Source: Cellulomonas sp. URHD0024 (GTDB lineage Bacteria > Actinomycetota > Actinomycetes > Actinomycetales > Cellulomonadaceae). Taken from it: 64,000 nucleotides of DNA. The notes beneath the pieces were generated by a model. The model searched no databases. It had not been told where the DNA came from and saw nothing but the letters and a program-made list of their open reading frames with translations. Location: NCBI RefSeq assembly GCF_000426185.1, contig NZ_AUEW01000001.1:558001-622000 (forward strand), given 5' to 3'. Shown piece by piece: positions 49,636 through 59,278 of the stretch; position 1 is the stretch's first letter; each line of letters opens with the position of its first letter. The position numbers and the translations under genes were made by a program.

Positions 49636-51003
49636 TCAGCCGCGCAAGGACGTGAGCAGCACGAGCGCTCCGACCACGAGCGCGACAGCGCCGACCACGG
49701 CCGCCGCGACGATCAGCCCGCGGCGGGCGTCGCCACGGTACTCGGCCTCCACGGTGTCGCTCGCGGTCAGGTAGCGCAGCGCGAGACGCGTCCCGACCCG
49801 CATGGTCACGGCCACGTCGACCGGCGCCGTGATGCCGACGTCCTTCGGCTCCGCCTCGACCACGACGGCCGGTGCCTGGGCGAGCAGGCCGACGAGGTCG
49901 TCCGCCGGCGGGCTCGGCGGTGCCGCAGGGAGGGCGGGCGCCAGCCGTCCCGCACCCGTCAGGGCGGCCCCGAGGCACACCGCGTACTTGGGGTGCACGT
50001 CGACGACGACGGGCACCCCGAGCTCGGCGGCGATCAGCTCCGAGACCAGCGGGATACGGCTCGACCCGCCCGTGAGCAGCACGCTGTCCAGGTCGCGTGG
50101 GGTCAGGCCCGCGGACTCGATGGTGCGCGCGAGCACGTCGACCGTGCGCAGCACGTCGATGCGGATCGCCCGCTCGAGCTCGCCGCGGGTGATCCGGACG
50201 TCACGCGTCAGGCCGGGCAGGATCACCGGGACCGTCGCCTCGACGTCGTGCGACAGGGTCTCCTTGGCCAGCACCGCCGACTCGCGGACGGATGCGAGGC
50301 CCTGCCGCACCGCCGGGTCCTCCACGTCGAGCAGCGACCAGGCGCGGCCGAGGGCGGAGGCCACGTGGTTCATCACGGCCTGGTCGACGTCCTCGCCGCC
50401 GATGTGCTCGTCCCCGTCGGGGTCGCCGCGCAGCTCGTAGCCGTCGCCCGTCTTGAGCACGACCGCGGAGTCGAACGTGCCACCACCGAAGTCGTACACC
50501 GCGACGAGCGCACCGGGCGCAACCCGGCGCTGCGACGCGTAGTGGACCGCCGCCGCGACGGGTTCGGCCAGCAACCCGACACCCGTCAACCCCGCCTCCG
50601 CCGCCGCGCTCACGAGCAGGTCGCGGCGCAGGTCACCCCACTGGGCCGGGCAGGTCAGGGTGACGTGCTCGGGCGGACCACCCTCGCGCGCCGCCACGGT
50701 CTCGACGACCCAGCGGATCAGCGTGCCGGTGAGGACCTCCGGGGCCATGGCCTCCTCACCCAGCAGCAGGCCGGTCGGGTCCCCCATGCGCCGCTTGAAC
50801 CCGCGGGCGAGCCGCTCGGGTTCCAGCACCCCGCGTCGCACGGCCGCATCTCCGACGAGCAGCGCGCCGTCCGCCCGGAGCAGCACGGCCGAGGGCACGG
50901 TGTCGGTACGGTCCGAGAGCGGCACGGTCGACGCGCGGCCGTCCCGCCAGACGGCCGCCGCGGTGTAGGCCGTCCCGACATCGATGCCCAGCGCGTAGGT
51001 CAC
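49636..51003 (-). CDS. Membrane-anchored Hsp70-type ATPase without substrate-binding domain
   Basis: A 455-residue actin-fold protein. The phosphate loops are IDVGTAYT (7-14) and VYDFGGGTFD near residue 170, and the adenosine motif is LLTGGSSRIPLV near 315. After residue about 375 there is no DnaK-type substrate-binding domain; instead a linker and small domain lead to a C-terminal TM helix (GLIVAAAVVGAVALVVGALVLL), with only a few residues outside. The nucleotide-binding part faces the cytoplasm. Its ATG overlaps the stop of the Ig/SPOR-like gene, so the two are made together and probably interact. Confidence 0.88.
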   Translation of the reverse strand: MTYALGIDVGTAYTAAAVWRDGRASTVPLSDRTDTVPSAVLLRADGALLVGDAAVRRGVLEPERLARGFKRRMGDPTGLLLGEEAMAPEVLTGTLIRWVVETVAAREGGPPEHVTLTCPAQWGDLRRDLLVSAAAEAGLTGVGLLAEPVAAAVHYASQRRVAPGALVAVYDFGGGTFDSAVVLKTGDGYELRGDPDGDEHIGGEDVDQAVMNHVASALGRAWSLLDVEDPAVRQGLASVRESAVLAKETLSHDVEATVPVILPGLTRDVRITRGELERAIRIDVLRTVDVLARTIESAGLTPRDLDSVLLTGGSSRIPLVSELIAAELGVPVVVDVHPKYAVCLGAALTGAGRLAPALPAAPPSPPADDLVGLLAQAPAVVVEAEPKDVGITAPVDVAVTMRVGTRLALRYLTASDTVEAEYRGDARRGLIVAAAVVGAVALVVGALVLLTSLRG

Positions 51004-52391
51004 GGTGTCGCCGCCGGTGGCGCGCTGCCCTGCACGACGCAGCTGCCCGCGATCGCCCGGAACTGGTCACAGACCGCGCGCGCCTCGGCCTCCGACGCGA
51101 ACCCGTCCTTGAAGACGACCGTGTTCCCGGCGTTGCCCGCACCGTCGGCGAACGTCGCCGAGTCGAGGCTCGACCGCATCTGCACACCCTCCGCCCCGGC
51201 GCCCTGCAGGGCGGCGAGCATCGCCATCGCCGCGCCCTGGTTCGCCGCGTCGCTCAACGGGAAGTTGCCGAAGATCGCGTAGAAGCCGACGGGCTCGAAG
51301 GGGGCGCCGCCGGCCGTCGCCGAGGGCGTCGGCGCGGGCGTCTCGGTGCCCGCGCCGGGCAGCACCTCCGTGCACTTCTGCTCGCCGTACCCGCCCGGCT
51401 TGTCCTCCACCTCGACGGCCACGCGGTAGCAGTGCGTCCCGGCCGACCGGTCGGGCCAGGACGTCGAGGTCTGGGCCGCGTCGATCTTCAGGGCACCGGT
51501 GGCGTCACCCGCCTCCGACAGCTCCTGCAAGCTGTAGCCGGTGGCGTACGGGCTCCGTTGCCAGTGGATCTCGACGACGCCGGGCCCGCCCGTCGCCGAG
51601 GTGACCGCGACGGTCGGGGGCAGTCCGACCTCGAGGGCCGTGGAGCCGCCCTGACCGCGCAGGATCAGGTACGCGGCCACCAGAGCGCCGACGAGCAGGA
51701 TGGTCAGGACGACCATCCAGCGCCGGACCGTCGGCCGCTGGACGTACGTCTCGGCGAGCTCCCCCGCACGGTCGGTCCCGGGGACGCGGTACGTCACGGT
51801 GAAGGGGTGGGGCAGCGGCTTTCCGACGAGCTTGGGCGTACGCGGCTGGACCGCGAGATACGACGGGACCGTCGCGCCGGCAGGGACCTCGACGGCGGTC
51901 GGCGCCAGCGCGAAGCGCAGGAGCTCGGCCCGGTCCGCCACGGCCAGCTCGACCTCCAGGTCGGCGGTGCCGGTGTTGTGCAGGTCCACCCGGTAGTGCC
52001 CGGCGCGTGCCCCGCGGGAACCGTCCGGACGCAGCCGCGCGTCCAGGTCCTGCACGGCGCTGACGACGATGTCACCCTCGACGACCGCCGCGACGTCCTG
52101 TCGTTCCATGGAGACGCACCGGACACCGAACGGGATGGTGCCGACGGGCGCAGCGGGAGCCACCGGCGGACGGAAGAGCACCTCGACGGTCTGCTCCTGG
52201 GACTCTCCCGGCAGCACCGACACGTGCGCCGGGACCACCGTCGCCCACCGCGCGGCCTCGCCGAGCACCTCGAACCGGTACTGCGCGACGATCTCCCCCA
52301 CGTTCCGCACGGTCACCCGTGCACGGGCCTGCCCTCCGGGGTCGGCGCTCAGCACGCTCTCGCCGATGACGAGCACCGGATCCACGGGCAC
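51000..52391 (-). CDS. Cytoplasmic Ig-like/TM/Fn3/SPOR-like bitopic protein
   Basis: A 463-residue protein with no signal peptide. Residues 1-215 form two Ig-like domains (RARVTVRNVGEIVAQYRFEV, and LHNTGTADLEVELAV) that would lie in the cytoplasm. A single TM helix spans 225-244. Outside there is a fibronectin-III-like domain at about 255-340 (VEIHWQRSPYATGYSLQEL), a Pro/Thr linker, and a C-terminal SPOR-like module (YAIFGNFPLSDAANQGAAMA). SPOR domains bind denuded peptidoglycan. It is translationally coupled to the Hsp70-type gene and divergent from the MoxR operon. Confidence 0.75.
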   Translation of the reverse strand: MPVDPVLVIGESVLSADPGGQARARVTVRNVGEIVAQYRFEVLGEAARWATVVPAHVSVLPGESQEQTVEVLFRPPVAPAAPVGTIPFGVRCVSMERQDVAAVVEGDIVVSAVQDLDARLRPDGSRGARAGHYRVDLHNTGTADLEVELAVADRAELLRFALAPTAVEVPAGATVPSYLAVQPRTPKLVGKPLPHPFTVTYRVPGTDRAGELAETYVQRPTVRRWMVVLTILLVGALVAAYLILRGQGGSTALEVGLPPTVAVTSATGGPGVVEIHWQRSPYATGYSLQELSEAGDATGALKIDAAQTSTSWPDRSAGTHCYRVAVEVEDKPGGYGEQKCTEVLPGAGTETPAPTPSATAGGAPFEPVGFYAIFGNFPLSDAANQGAAMAMLAALQGAGAEGVQMRSSLDSATFADGAGNAGNTVVFKDGFASEAEARAVCDQFRAIAGSCVVQGSAPPAATP

Positions 52392-52518
52392 CCCCTCACC
52401 GTCAGCCCATCCGTGCAGTTCCGAGCCATCCCTGTATCAGCCGCGCACACAGCCTCTCTAGAGTGATGTACCACACATCCGATTTGTGCCAGCTTCGGTA
52501 CCAGACCCAGGGAGTGTC

Positions 52519-53508
52519 GTGGACGCCGAGTACCCGGACACGTCGTCCGCAGGGCGGACCGCGTGGTTCGCCGAGCGCTTCGACGCGTTGGTCGCCAACA
52601 TCGAGACGTTCATCAAGGGCAAGCCGGACGTCGTGCGCATGGCCGTGATCTGCATGCTGGCCGAGGGGCACCTGCTCCTCGAGGACGTCCCCGGCACCGG
52701 CAAGACGTCCCTGGCCAAAGCCATCTCGCAGTCCATCGACGGTTCGATGCGCCGCATCCAGTTCACCCCGGACCTGCTGCCGTCGGACGTCACGGGCGTC
52801 CAGATCTACGACAGCGGCAAGCGTGAGTTCGTCTTCCACCCGGGCGCAGTGTTCGCGAACATCGTGCTCGGCGACGAGATCAACCGCGCCTCGCCCAAGA
52901 CCCAGTCGGCGCTCCTCGAGGTCATGGCCGAGCGCCAGGTCACGATCGACGCGGTGCCGTACCTGGTGCCCCGGCCGTTCATCGTCATCGCGACGGAGAA
53001 CCCGGTGGAGCAGAGCGGCACGTACGACCTGCCCGAGGCCGAGCTGGACCGGTTCATGATGCGGACCACCATCGGGTACCCGGACCACGACGCCGAGGTC
53101 CAGGTGGTGGCCAACGCCACGGCGGGCCACACGACGGACAGCCTGCAGTCGGTGATGACCACGTCGGACCTGCAGCAGATGAACCAGATCGCCGCACAGG
53201 TCCACCTCGCGCCCGCGGTGCTCACGTACATCGTCACGATCACGGCGTCGAGCCGCACCCTGCCCGACCTGCGGCTCGGGATCAGCCCGCGCGGCACGAT
53301 CGCCGTGGCCAAGGCGGCCCAGGCGTTCGCCGCCGCGCAGGGACGGTCGTTCGTCACCGCCGACGACGTCAAGGTCGTCTCGCCCTACGTCCTGCCGCAC
53401 CGCATGATCCTCAAGCCCGAGGCCGAGCTCCGCGGCCGCACGGCCCTCGAGCTCCTGCAGCAGATCATCACGTCTGTGCCCGTGCCGCAGACCCGCGCCG
53501 CGGTCTGA
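52519..53508 (+). CDS. MoxR-family AAA+ ATPase
   Basis: A 329-residue AAA+ protein with Walker A VPGTGKTS (57-64), Walker [10 protein letters not shown] (117-125, D119 E120), sensor [22 protein letters not shown] (in two parts) and the second-region arginine. MoxR proteins work with DUF58/VWA partners in assembling or activating complexes. The GTG at 52519 has GGGAG four bases upstream; a GTG at 52486 is the alternative and would add eleven residues. It leads the operon MoxR-DUF58-transglutaminase-like-propeller. Confidence 0.9.
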   Translation: MDAEYPDTSSAGRTAWFAERFDALVANIETFIKGKPDVVRMAVICMLAEGHLLLEDVPGTGKTSLAKAISQSIDGSMRRIQFTPDLLPSDVTGVQIYDSGKREFVFHPGAVFANIVLGDEINRASPKTQSALLEVMAERQVTIDAVPYLVPRPFIVIATENPVEQSGTYDLPEAELDRFMMRTTIGYPDHDAEVQVVANATAGHTTDSLQSVMTTSDLQQMNQIAAQVHLAPAVLTYIVTITASSRTLPDLRLGISPRGTIAVAKAAQAFAAAQGRSFVTADDVKVVSPYVLPHRMILKPEAELRGRTALELLQQIITSVPVPQTRAAV

Positions 53509-53518
53509 GGCGGTCGTC

Positions 53519-54664
53519 GTGGTCACCGCGTCGGGCAAGGGCGTCGCTGTCGCCGGTCTTCTGCTGCTCGCGTCGGGCTGGTGGTTCGACTACCCCGAGC
53601 TGGCGCTGCTCGGGCTGGTCTGCGTGCTCGCACTGGCAGTCTCGGGCGTCTGGATGGTGTACCGGCCGACGCTCTCCGCTGTCCGCGAGATCCAGCCGCT
53701 GCGCGTGCAGGAGGGCGAGCTGGCCCGCGGGGTGGTCACCCTGACGAACACGGCTCGCCGCCGGAGCCCGCCCGTCCTGGCCGCCGAGCGGTTCGGCGAC
53801 CGCAGCATCACGCTCCCGCTGCCCAGCCTCGCCCCGGGCGCGCAGACAGCGTCGACCTACCCGCTCCCCACGCACCGTCGGGGCATCTACCGGGTCGGAC
53901 CCTTGTCGATCGGGCACACCGACCCGCTGCGGCTCATGAGCATCTCCCGCGACTTCGCCTCCACCGCGGAGCTGACCGTCTACCCGCGCCTGCACGCCCT
54001 TGCCTCCCTGCCGAGCGGACACTCGCAGGACTCGGAGGGACCGACGTCGTCGAGCGCGCCACGCGGCGGCGTCGCGTTCCACAGCCTGCGCGAGTACGTC
54101 CCGGGCGACGACCACCGCCTCATCCACGCCAAGGCCACCGCCCGCACCGGGATCCTCATGGTGCGGCACAACGTCGTGCCCGAGGAGCCGCGGCTCATGG
54201 TCGTGCTGGACACGTCCCGGGCGCCCTACTCGGACGACGAGGCGTTCGAGGAGGCGGTCCGCGTGGCCGCGTCGTTGGCCGTCGCCGCAGTCGACGGGCG
54301 GTTCCCGCTGCAGCTGTGCACGACCGGCGGCGCGGGCATCGCCGTCGACCGTACGCGCGACCGCACGGAGGTGCTGGACCTGCTGGCTCGGGTCGAGAGG
54401 TCGGACGACGACCCCGGCCTCAGCGCCCTGCTCCGGATGGTGCCGCGCGAGGAGGGTGTCTCGCTCGGCGTGGTCACGGGCCAGCCCGACCCGGACCAGC
54501 GCGCCGCGATCTCTCGGGCGCGCCCGCGGTTCCAGATGGTCTCCGTGGCGCAGGTCGGCGACCGGACCGGACGTCGGTCGGCACCGCTCGACGGCGCTCT
54601 TGTGGTGAACGTCGACACGAGCGACGACTTCGCACGGGCCTGGAACAGCCTGATCCGGGGTTGA
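53519..54664 (+). CDS. DUF58 protein with two N-terminal TM helices
   Basis: A 381-residue protein. Two hydrophobic helices (about 8-22 and 28-46) form a hairpin, after which the cytoplasmic part carries the DUF58 hallmark [21 protein letters not shown] (around 192-212; shown elsewhere in shorter form) and a VWA-like region starting [20 protein letters not shown]. It is a usual partner of MoxR ATPases and follows that gene by ten bases. The next gene starts two bases after its stop. No enzyme activity is known for the family. Confidence 0.9.
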   Translation: MVTASGKGVAVAGLLLLASGWWFDYPELALLGLVCVLALAVSGVWMVYRPTLSAVREIQPLRVQEGELARGVVTLTNTARRRSPPVLAAERFGDRSITLPLPSLAPGAQTASTYPLPTHRRGIYRVGPLSIGHTDPLRLMSISRDFASTAELTVYPRLHALASLPSGHSQDSEGPTSSSAPRGGVAFHSLREYVPGDDHRLIHAKATARTGILMVRHNVVPEEPRLMVVLDTSRAPYSDDEAFEEAVRVAASLAVAAVDGRFPLQLCTTGGAGIAVDRTRDRTEVLDLLARVERSDDDPGLSALLRMVPREEGVSLGVVTGQPDPDQRAAISRARPRFQMVSVAQVGDRTGRRSAPLDGALVVNVDTSDDFARAWNSLIRG

Positions 54665-54666
54665 CG

Positions 54667-56985
54667 GTGGCCACGACGACGCAGGACAGGTGGGGCGGCC
54701 GGCCGGTCGGACCGGTCGCGGTCGAGCTGGCGCTCGGTGCGTTGTCCGTCGCTGTCGCCGCGCTCGCGTTCACGCCGTACTTCTTCGGCTGGGGTTGGAC
54801 CGCGCGGGTCGGCGGTGCGGTGCTCGTGGGGACCGCGCTGGCCGCGGCGTCCGCCTGGTGGCGCTGGGCGGGGTGGCTGAGCGCGCTCGCGGGCCTGGTC
54901 GCCGTCTACCTCTACGCCCTGTTCGCGCTGCACGGTGTGCCCAAGCCGTCTGCGCTGGCGGCGACCGGCACGGACCTGCTGTCCGGGTGGGACCGGATGC
55001 TCACGGTGACGCTCCCTGCCGACCCGGGGCCGCAGTCGCTCGCCCTGCCCGCGGCCGCCGCCCTGACCGCCGCTTTCGTCACCGGTCTGCTCGTCCTGCG
55101 GACCGCGGCAGTCACGTCGCTCGCTCTGCCGGCGGTCGGGGTGCTGGTGCTCGCGCTCGCGCTGACGGCCGCGCGAGGCCAGAGCCAGACGGGGGTCACG
55201 GTCGGGCTCGCGGTGGTGCTCGCGGCGCTCATCCTGCTCCGTGCCAACTCCGTGCGCAGCGCCGACGCCGGTTCCGGCGGTCGCGCGGCCGAGGAGGCGC
55301 TGGACCGCGCGGTCGGCGCCGACGCGGCCGGTGCCCGGCGGACGTCCTCCGCCGGGCGGGTCCTGCTCGGCATCCCGGGTGTGGCACTCGTCGTCGCCGT
55401 GGCCGCCGCACTCGTCCTGACGGTCCCGATCGTTCCCGGCACGCACCGGGCGGACCCCCGCGACTCGCACAAGCCCCAGATCGACCAGTCGTTCGGGCTC
55501 TCGCCGCTGGTCGAGCTCAAGCCGCAGATGACCGGTCCGTCCTCGGCGCTGTACACGGTCTCGGTGACCGGTCCGGGTGCCGACCGTGTCGACCGCATCC
55601 GGCTCGCGGCGCTCGACGACTTCGACGGCGCGCTCTGGAGCCAGTCGGGCACGTTCGTCAGGGCCGGGACGAAGCTGCCCGAGGCAGCAGCCCCCGCGAG
55701 ATCGTCCGACCCGGTCACGCTCGCCGTCGAGGTGACGAGCCGACGCAGCCCGTACCTGCCCGTGGTCGGCGAGACCCGCACGATCAGCGGGACCTCGGTC
55801 GCGATCGACGAGTCGAGCGGGAGCGTCGTGCGCGCCGAGGCCGCAGACAGCTCCGGCCCGAAGGCCGTGCGCTACACCGCGACCGCCGATGTCGCGAGCA
55901 CCGTCGGCATCGACAAGGCCGTCCCGCCGCCGTCCGAGCCGCGGCTCAAGGCGCTGCCTCACGCACCCGAGTGGGTGCGTCAGCAGGCCGACCTCGCCCG
56001 CGGCACCGCCGCGAGCCCGAAGGCTCAGCTCGACGCGCTGCAGAGCTACCTGCGGACCCGGGCCTACGACCCGACGGCCAAGGCGGGCAACTCCTACGCC
56101 GCAGTCCGCCGCACGCTCGTCGGCGAGAAGGCCACGCCCGGGTACGCCGAGCAGTACGCGTCGGCGTTCGCGATCCTCGCCCGGTCGATGGGCTACCCGT
56201 CGCGGGTCGCGTTCGGCTACCTGCTGCGGGACAAGGAGAAGACCGGAAGCACGTACAAGGTCTCGACGACCGACGCGTTCGCGTGGCCCGAGGTGCTCCT
56301 GGACGGCTACGGCTGGGTGGCGTTCGACCCGACGGACACCCGCAACCTGGCCGACCCGCAGCCGCAGGAGCCCGAGGACCAGCCGGTCATCCCCGACAAC
56401 CCCGCGGCCGCCCAGCCGGCCCAGCCCGACCAGGCCGCGGGGAACGGCGGCACGGAGGTCGGCGGCGGCGTGGTCACGCGGATCGTGCGCACCTCGGTCG
56501 TCACGGTGTCGGTCCTCGTCCTGCTCCTGCTGCTGCTCATGGCGGCGGTCGTCGGCGGCAAGCTCCTGCGTCGCGGACGGCGACGCACGGGCGGCACGGC
56601 CTCCCGTCAGATCAGTGCCGCCTGGCGCGAGACCACCGACCGACTCCGTGAGCAGGGCATACCCGTGCCGCCGTCCTGGACGCCGATCGAGGTCGCCCGC
56701 GCGGCTCGGCCCCACCTGCCCGAGGGCGCCGCGGACGACGTCGCCGAGCTCGCCGTCGTCGCGACGAACGCCGTGTTCGCCCCGTCCGCCCCCGGACCCG
56801 CTGCCGCGCGCAACGCCTGGCGGCTCGAGGGAACCGTGCGCACCGCGATCGCCGCCGCGACTCCCCTGGCCGTCCGGCTGCGCACGTGGCTGGACCCGCG
56901 CCCGCTGCTCGACCCGTCGGGCCGACGGTCCCGCGCGACGACACTCGAACCGGCCGAGCGCGAGGGCGCGCGGGCCCGAGCATGA
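54667..56985 (+). CDS. TgpA-like transglutaminase-fold membrane protein lacking catalytic Cys and His
   Basis: A 772-residue protein with about seven N-terminal TM helices (residues 20-240), an external transglutaminase-fold domain (about 400-570), a last TM helix near 610-630 and a cytoplasmic tail. The position normally occupied by the catalytic Cys in G-x-C-E-Q reads GYAEQYAS (A494), and the usual D-x-H-A-W reads DAFAWPEV (F538). The third residue, D554 in FDPTD, remains. It should therefore be inactive as a transglutaminase or protease and may bind peptide or act as a structural part. A TTG at 54661 is an alternative start. The fourth gene overlaps its stop (ATGA). Confidence 0.85.
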   Translation: MATTTQDRWGGRPVGPVAVELALGALSVAVAALAFTPYFFGWGWTARVGGAVLVGTALAAASAWWRWAGWLSALAGLVAVYLYALFALHGVPKPSALAATGTDLLSGWDRMLTVTLPADPGPQSLALPAAAALTAAFVTGLLVLRTAAVTSLALPAVGVLVLALALTAARGQSQTGVTVGLAVVLAALILLRANSVRSADAGSGGRAAEEALDRAVGADAAGARRTSSAGRVLLGIPGVALVVAVAAALVLTVPIVPGTHRADPRDSHKPQIDQSFGLSPLVELKPQMTGPSSALYTVSVTGPGADRVDRIRLAALDDFDGALWSQSGTFVRAGTKLPEAAAPARSSDPVTLAVEVTSRRSPYLPVVGETRTISGTSVAIDESSGSVVRAEAADSSGPKAVRYTATADVASTVGIDKAVPPPSEPRLKALPHAPEWVRQQADLARGTAASPKAQLDALQSYLRTRAYDPTAKAGNSYAAVRRTLVGEKATPGYAEQYASAFAILARSMGYPSRVAFGYLLRDKEKTGSTYKVSTTDAFAWPEVLLDGYGWVAFDPTDTRNLADPQPQEPEDQPVIPDNPAAAQPAQPDQAAGNGGTEVGGGVVTRIVRTSVVTVSVLVLLLLLLMAAVVGGKLLRRGRRRTGGTASRQISAAWRETTDRLREQGIPVPPSWTPIEVARAARPHLPEGAADDVAELAVVATNAVFAPSAPGPAAARNAWRLEGTVRTAIAAATPLAVRLRTWLDPRPLLDPSGRRSRATTLEPAEREGARARA

Positions 56986-59228
56986 GGCGGCGCTGGCAGG
57001 TCCCCGCCTGTGTCGCGTTGATCGCCCTCCCCGTCGCGGGGATGACGGCGCTCGGAACCAGCAACGCCGTGACCTCGCTGGCTCAGGACAGTGGCACGGC
57101 CTGGGTCGCCTCGCCGCACCAGGGTCTGCTCTCGCTCATCGACGGGCCCGCGGACGAGGTCGAGGCGACAGTCCGCATCAAGGGCGTCGACCACGCGCTC
57201 GACGTCAGCCAGGCCGGTTCGTCGGCGTACCTGACGGACCGCACCGTCGGCAGCGTCGCGCTCGTCGAGGGTGCGACGAGCGAGGTGGACAAGGCCGTCG
57301 CCTTCGGGACGGCCGCCGACTCCGGGCTCCGAGTGCTGCAGGGCCACGACCACGTCTATGTCGTCGACCCCGCGCAGTCGCTGGCCTACCTCGTGGACCC
57401 CGACACCCTCAAGGTGCACGACCAGATCGCGCTCGGCGCCGCACCGGGTGCCGGGCAGTCGGTGGTCGACGATGCCGGGAACCTGTGGGCGGTCGACTCC
57501 GCCCGCGGTGGCCTGACCTGGTACGACGGGACCAAGCACGTCGACCGAGGCGCCGCCGCACGCACCGACCAGCTCGTCCTCACCCAGGGGTCGCCCGTCC
57601 TCGTCGACCCGGAAGCGGGGACGGTCCGCCAGGTGAGCCCGTCCGGGTCCGCGGGCAGAGCGACGTGCCTGGACATCCCCAAGGGTGCCGGCGCTGAGCT
57701 GCTGGGGTCGCAGGACAAGAGCGAGATCTATGCGGCCGTGGCCTCGACCGGCACCCTGGTCATCGCCGGCGTGGGTCACGACGACTGCGGGCGGGTCGTG
57801 AAGATCGGGACACCCGGGACCGGCACCTACAGTGCGCTCGCCCAGTCCGGCCGGTTCGTCTTCGTGCCTGACCGCTCGAGCGGCGTCACCATCGTCGTGG
57901 ACACGCGCAAGGGCACGGTCGCGGGGACGTTCCCGCTCGCCGACCCTGGGCACGCGCTCGAGCTCACAGCTGCCCCACCCGCCAGCGGGATGGTGTTCTA
58001 CAACGACCGCGACGGGTCCGCGGCCGGCGTCCTGCGCCTGGTCGACGGCATCTGGCGAAGGGCTGCGTCTCTGGAGAAGTTCAACCCCACCACCGGCGCG
58101 CCGGCGACCCCGCTCACTCTGCCCGAGTCCCCCGCGCCGCGTCCGAAGAACACCCCGACGGCCACCGCCACTGCGACGCCGGGCACGGGAGGGTCCACGA
58201 AGGTCGGAGGCAAGGGCCAGGGCGGGCGGGGCAACGGGCCGGGTCAGGGGGGTGACGGGCCGGGTCAGGGGGGTAACGGGCCGGGTCAAGGTGGTGGCGG
58301 ACCGACGACGCCGACACCCCCCGTCACCTCGGCGACCGCCATCCCCCCCACGAAGACCTATGGACCGGTGACGATCAGATCGCTCTCCGTCAACGAGAAC
58401 GACGCCACCAACACCCTCAGCGTGACGCCCGCGGTCGAGGGGGACACCGCTGACCTCGAGTGGCACTGGCACCTCGTGGCCCAACCGGGCGGGGTGAAGG
58501 ATGAGGTCACCGCACCCGGCGCGTCCCTGCCGGTCGCGTGGCAGACCAACACGGTCTTCAGCGTGACCCTGACGCTGGTCCGTGAAGGCCAGCCGGTCGG
58601 CGCACTCACCCAACCGTTCGCGGTCGCCGCGCCGTGCTCACCCCTGCCCGTCTCCCCCAACCCGGTGGACCTCCGGAGAGCCGGCGCCGTGGTCGTCATC
58701 ACGGTGAAGGCGCCCCAAGGGTGCGCCGGAACGGTCGCCGTGACGGTCTCCCCAGCAGGGGGAATGGGCTGGATCGCCGTTCAGAACAGTTCCTTCACTC
58801 TGGCTGCCGGCACCTCGCACGACGTGACGCTCACGGCAGGCGGTACGCCCCCGACGGACGGCTTGAACGCCCCCGGGCTCAACGTCACTGCTGGGACGGC
58901 CTCGCAGCAGATCGGCGCCCTGGGAAACCGGCCGCCCGTCATCACCGCGGCTAGCTGCACGTACACGCTCCCGACCTACGACCCGGCTCGAAAGCCCCCG
59001 ATCATTGCCGGCAAAATCGTCGTCACGGGCGCCTTCTCGGATGCCACTCCGTCGACGGTCAGGATTTCCGGCCCTCCGGGGATCACGAGGACGGGACCCG
59101 TCGGCCACTTCTCCAGCAGCGCCAAGCTCGCGGGTTCGGACACCGCGCCGTCGACCGTCAAGGTGACAGCGACTGACGAGTTCGGGGCAGCAGCCCACAT
59201 CGACGTCACGTGCGTCGATGCAAGTTGA
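56982..59228 (+). CDS. Secreted or anchored beta-propeller/Ig-like surface protein (copy 2)
   Basis: A 748-residue paralogue of the protein at 47161-49632. The signal or anchor helix is at about residues 7-22, then repeated propeller strands (TAWVASPHQGLLSLIDG, SSAYLTDRTVGSVALVEG, NLWAVDSARGGLTWYDG). A linker at about 385-440 includes three NGPGQGG repeats, and Ig-like domains follow with a CSPLPVSPNPVDL start and a final Cys pair. The ATG overlaps the stop of the transglutaminase-like gene, so the protein belongs to the MoxR operon. The C-terminal half differs from copy 1 more than the propeller does. Confidence 0.8.
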   Translation: MRRRWQVPACVALIALPVAGMTALGTSNAVTSLAQDSGTAWVASPHQGLLSLIDGPADEVEATVRIKGVDHALDVSQAGSSAYLTDRTVGSVALVEGATSEVDKAVAFGTAADSGLRVLQGHDHVYVVDPAQSLAYLVDPDTLKVHDQIALGAAPGAGQSVVDDAGNLWAVDSARGGLTWYDGTKHVDRGAAARTDQLVLTQGSPVLVDPEAGTVRQVSPSGSAGRATCLDIPKGAGAELLGSQDKSEIYAAVASTGTLVIAGVGHDDCGRVVKIGTPGTGTYSALAQSGRFVFVPDRSSGVTIVVDTRKGTVAGTFPLADPGHALELTAAPPASGMVFYNDRDGSAAGVLRLVDGIWRRAASLEKFNPTTGAPATPLTLPESPAPRPKNTPTATATATPGTGGSTKVGGKGQGGRGNGPGQGGDGPGQGGNGPGQGGGGPTTPTPPVTSATAIPPTKTYGPVTIRSLSVNENDATNTLSVTPAVEGDTADLEWHWHLVAQPGGVKDEVTAPGASLPVAWQTNTVFSVTLTLVREGQPVGALTQPFAVAAPCSPLPVSPNPVDLRRAGAVVVITVKAPQGCAGTVAVTVSPAGGMGWIAVQNSSFTLAAGTSHDVTLTAGGTPPTDGLNAPGLNVTAGTASQQIGALGNRPPVITAASCTYTLPTYDPARKPPIIAGKIVVTGAFSDATPSTVRISGPPGITRTGPVGHFSSSAKLAGSDTAPSTVKVTATDEFGAAAHIDVTCVDAS
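58234..58296 (+). repeat. Three tandem 21-bp units in the propeller-2 linker
   Basis: Units begin ACGGGCCGGGTCA and encode NGPGQGG with small changes (NGPGQGGD, GPGQGGN, GPGQGGG). They lie within coding sequence and are a likely site of length variation. Confidence 0.85.
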
Positions 59229-59278
59229 GGAGCGGACGCCGTCGGCTCCGCGAGGCAACCGGCTCCCCTTAGCGCGGT

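Noticed and set aside
58234..58296. CRISPR-like array
   Set aside because: The units are contiguous 21-bp repeats without spacers and are in frame within a protein linker.
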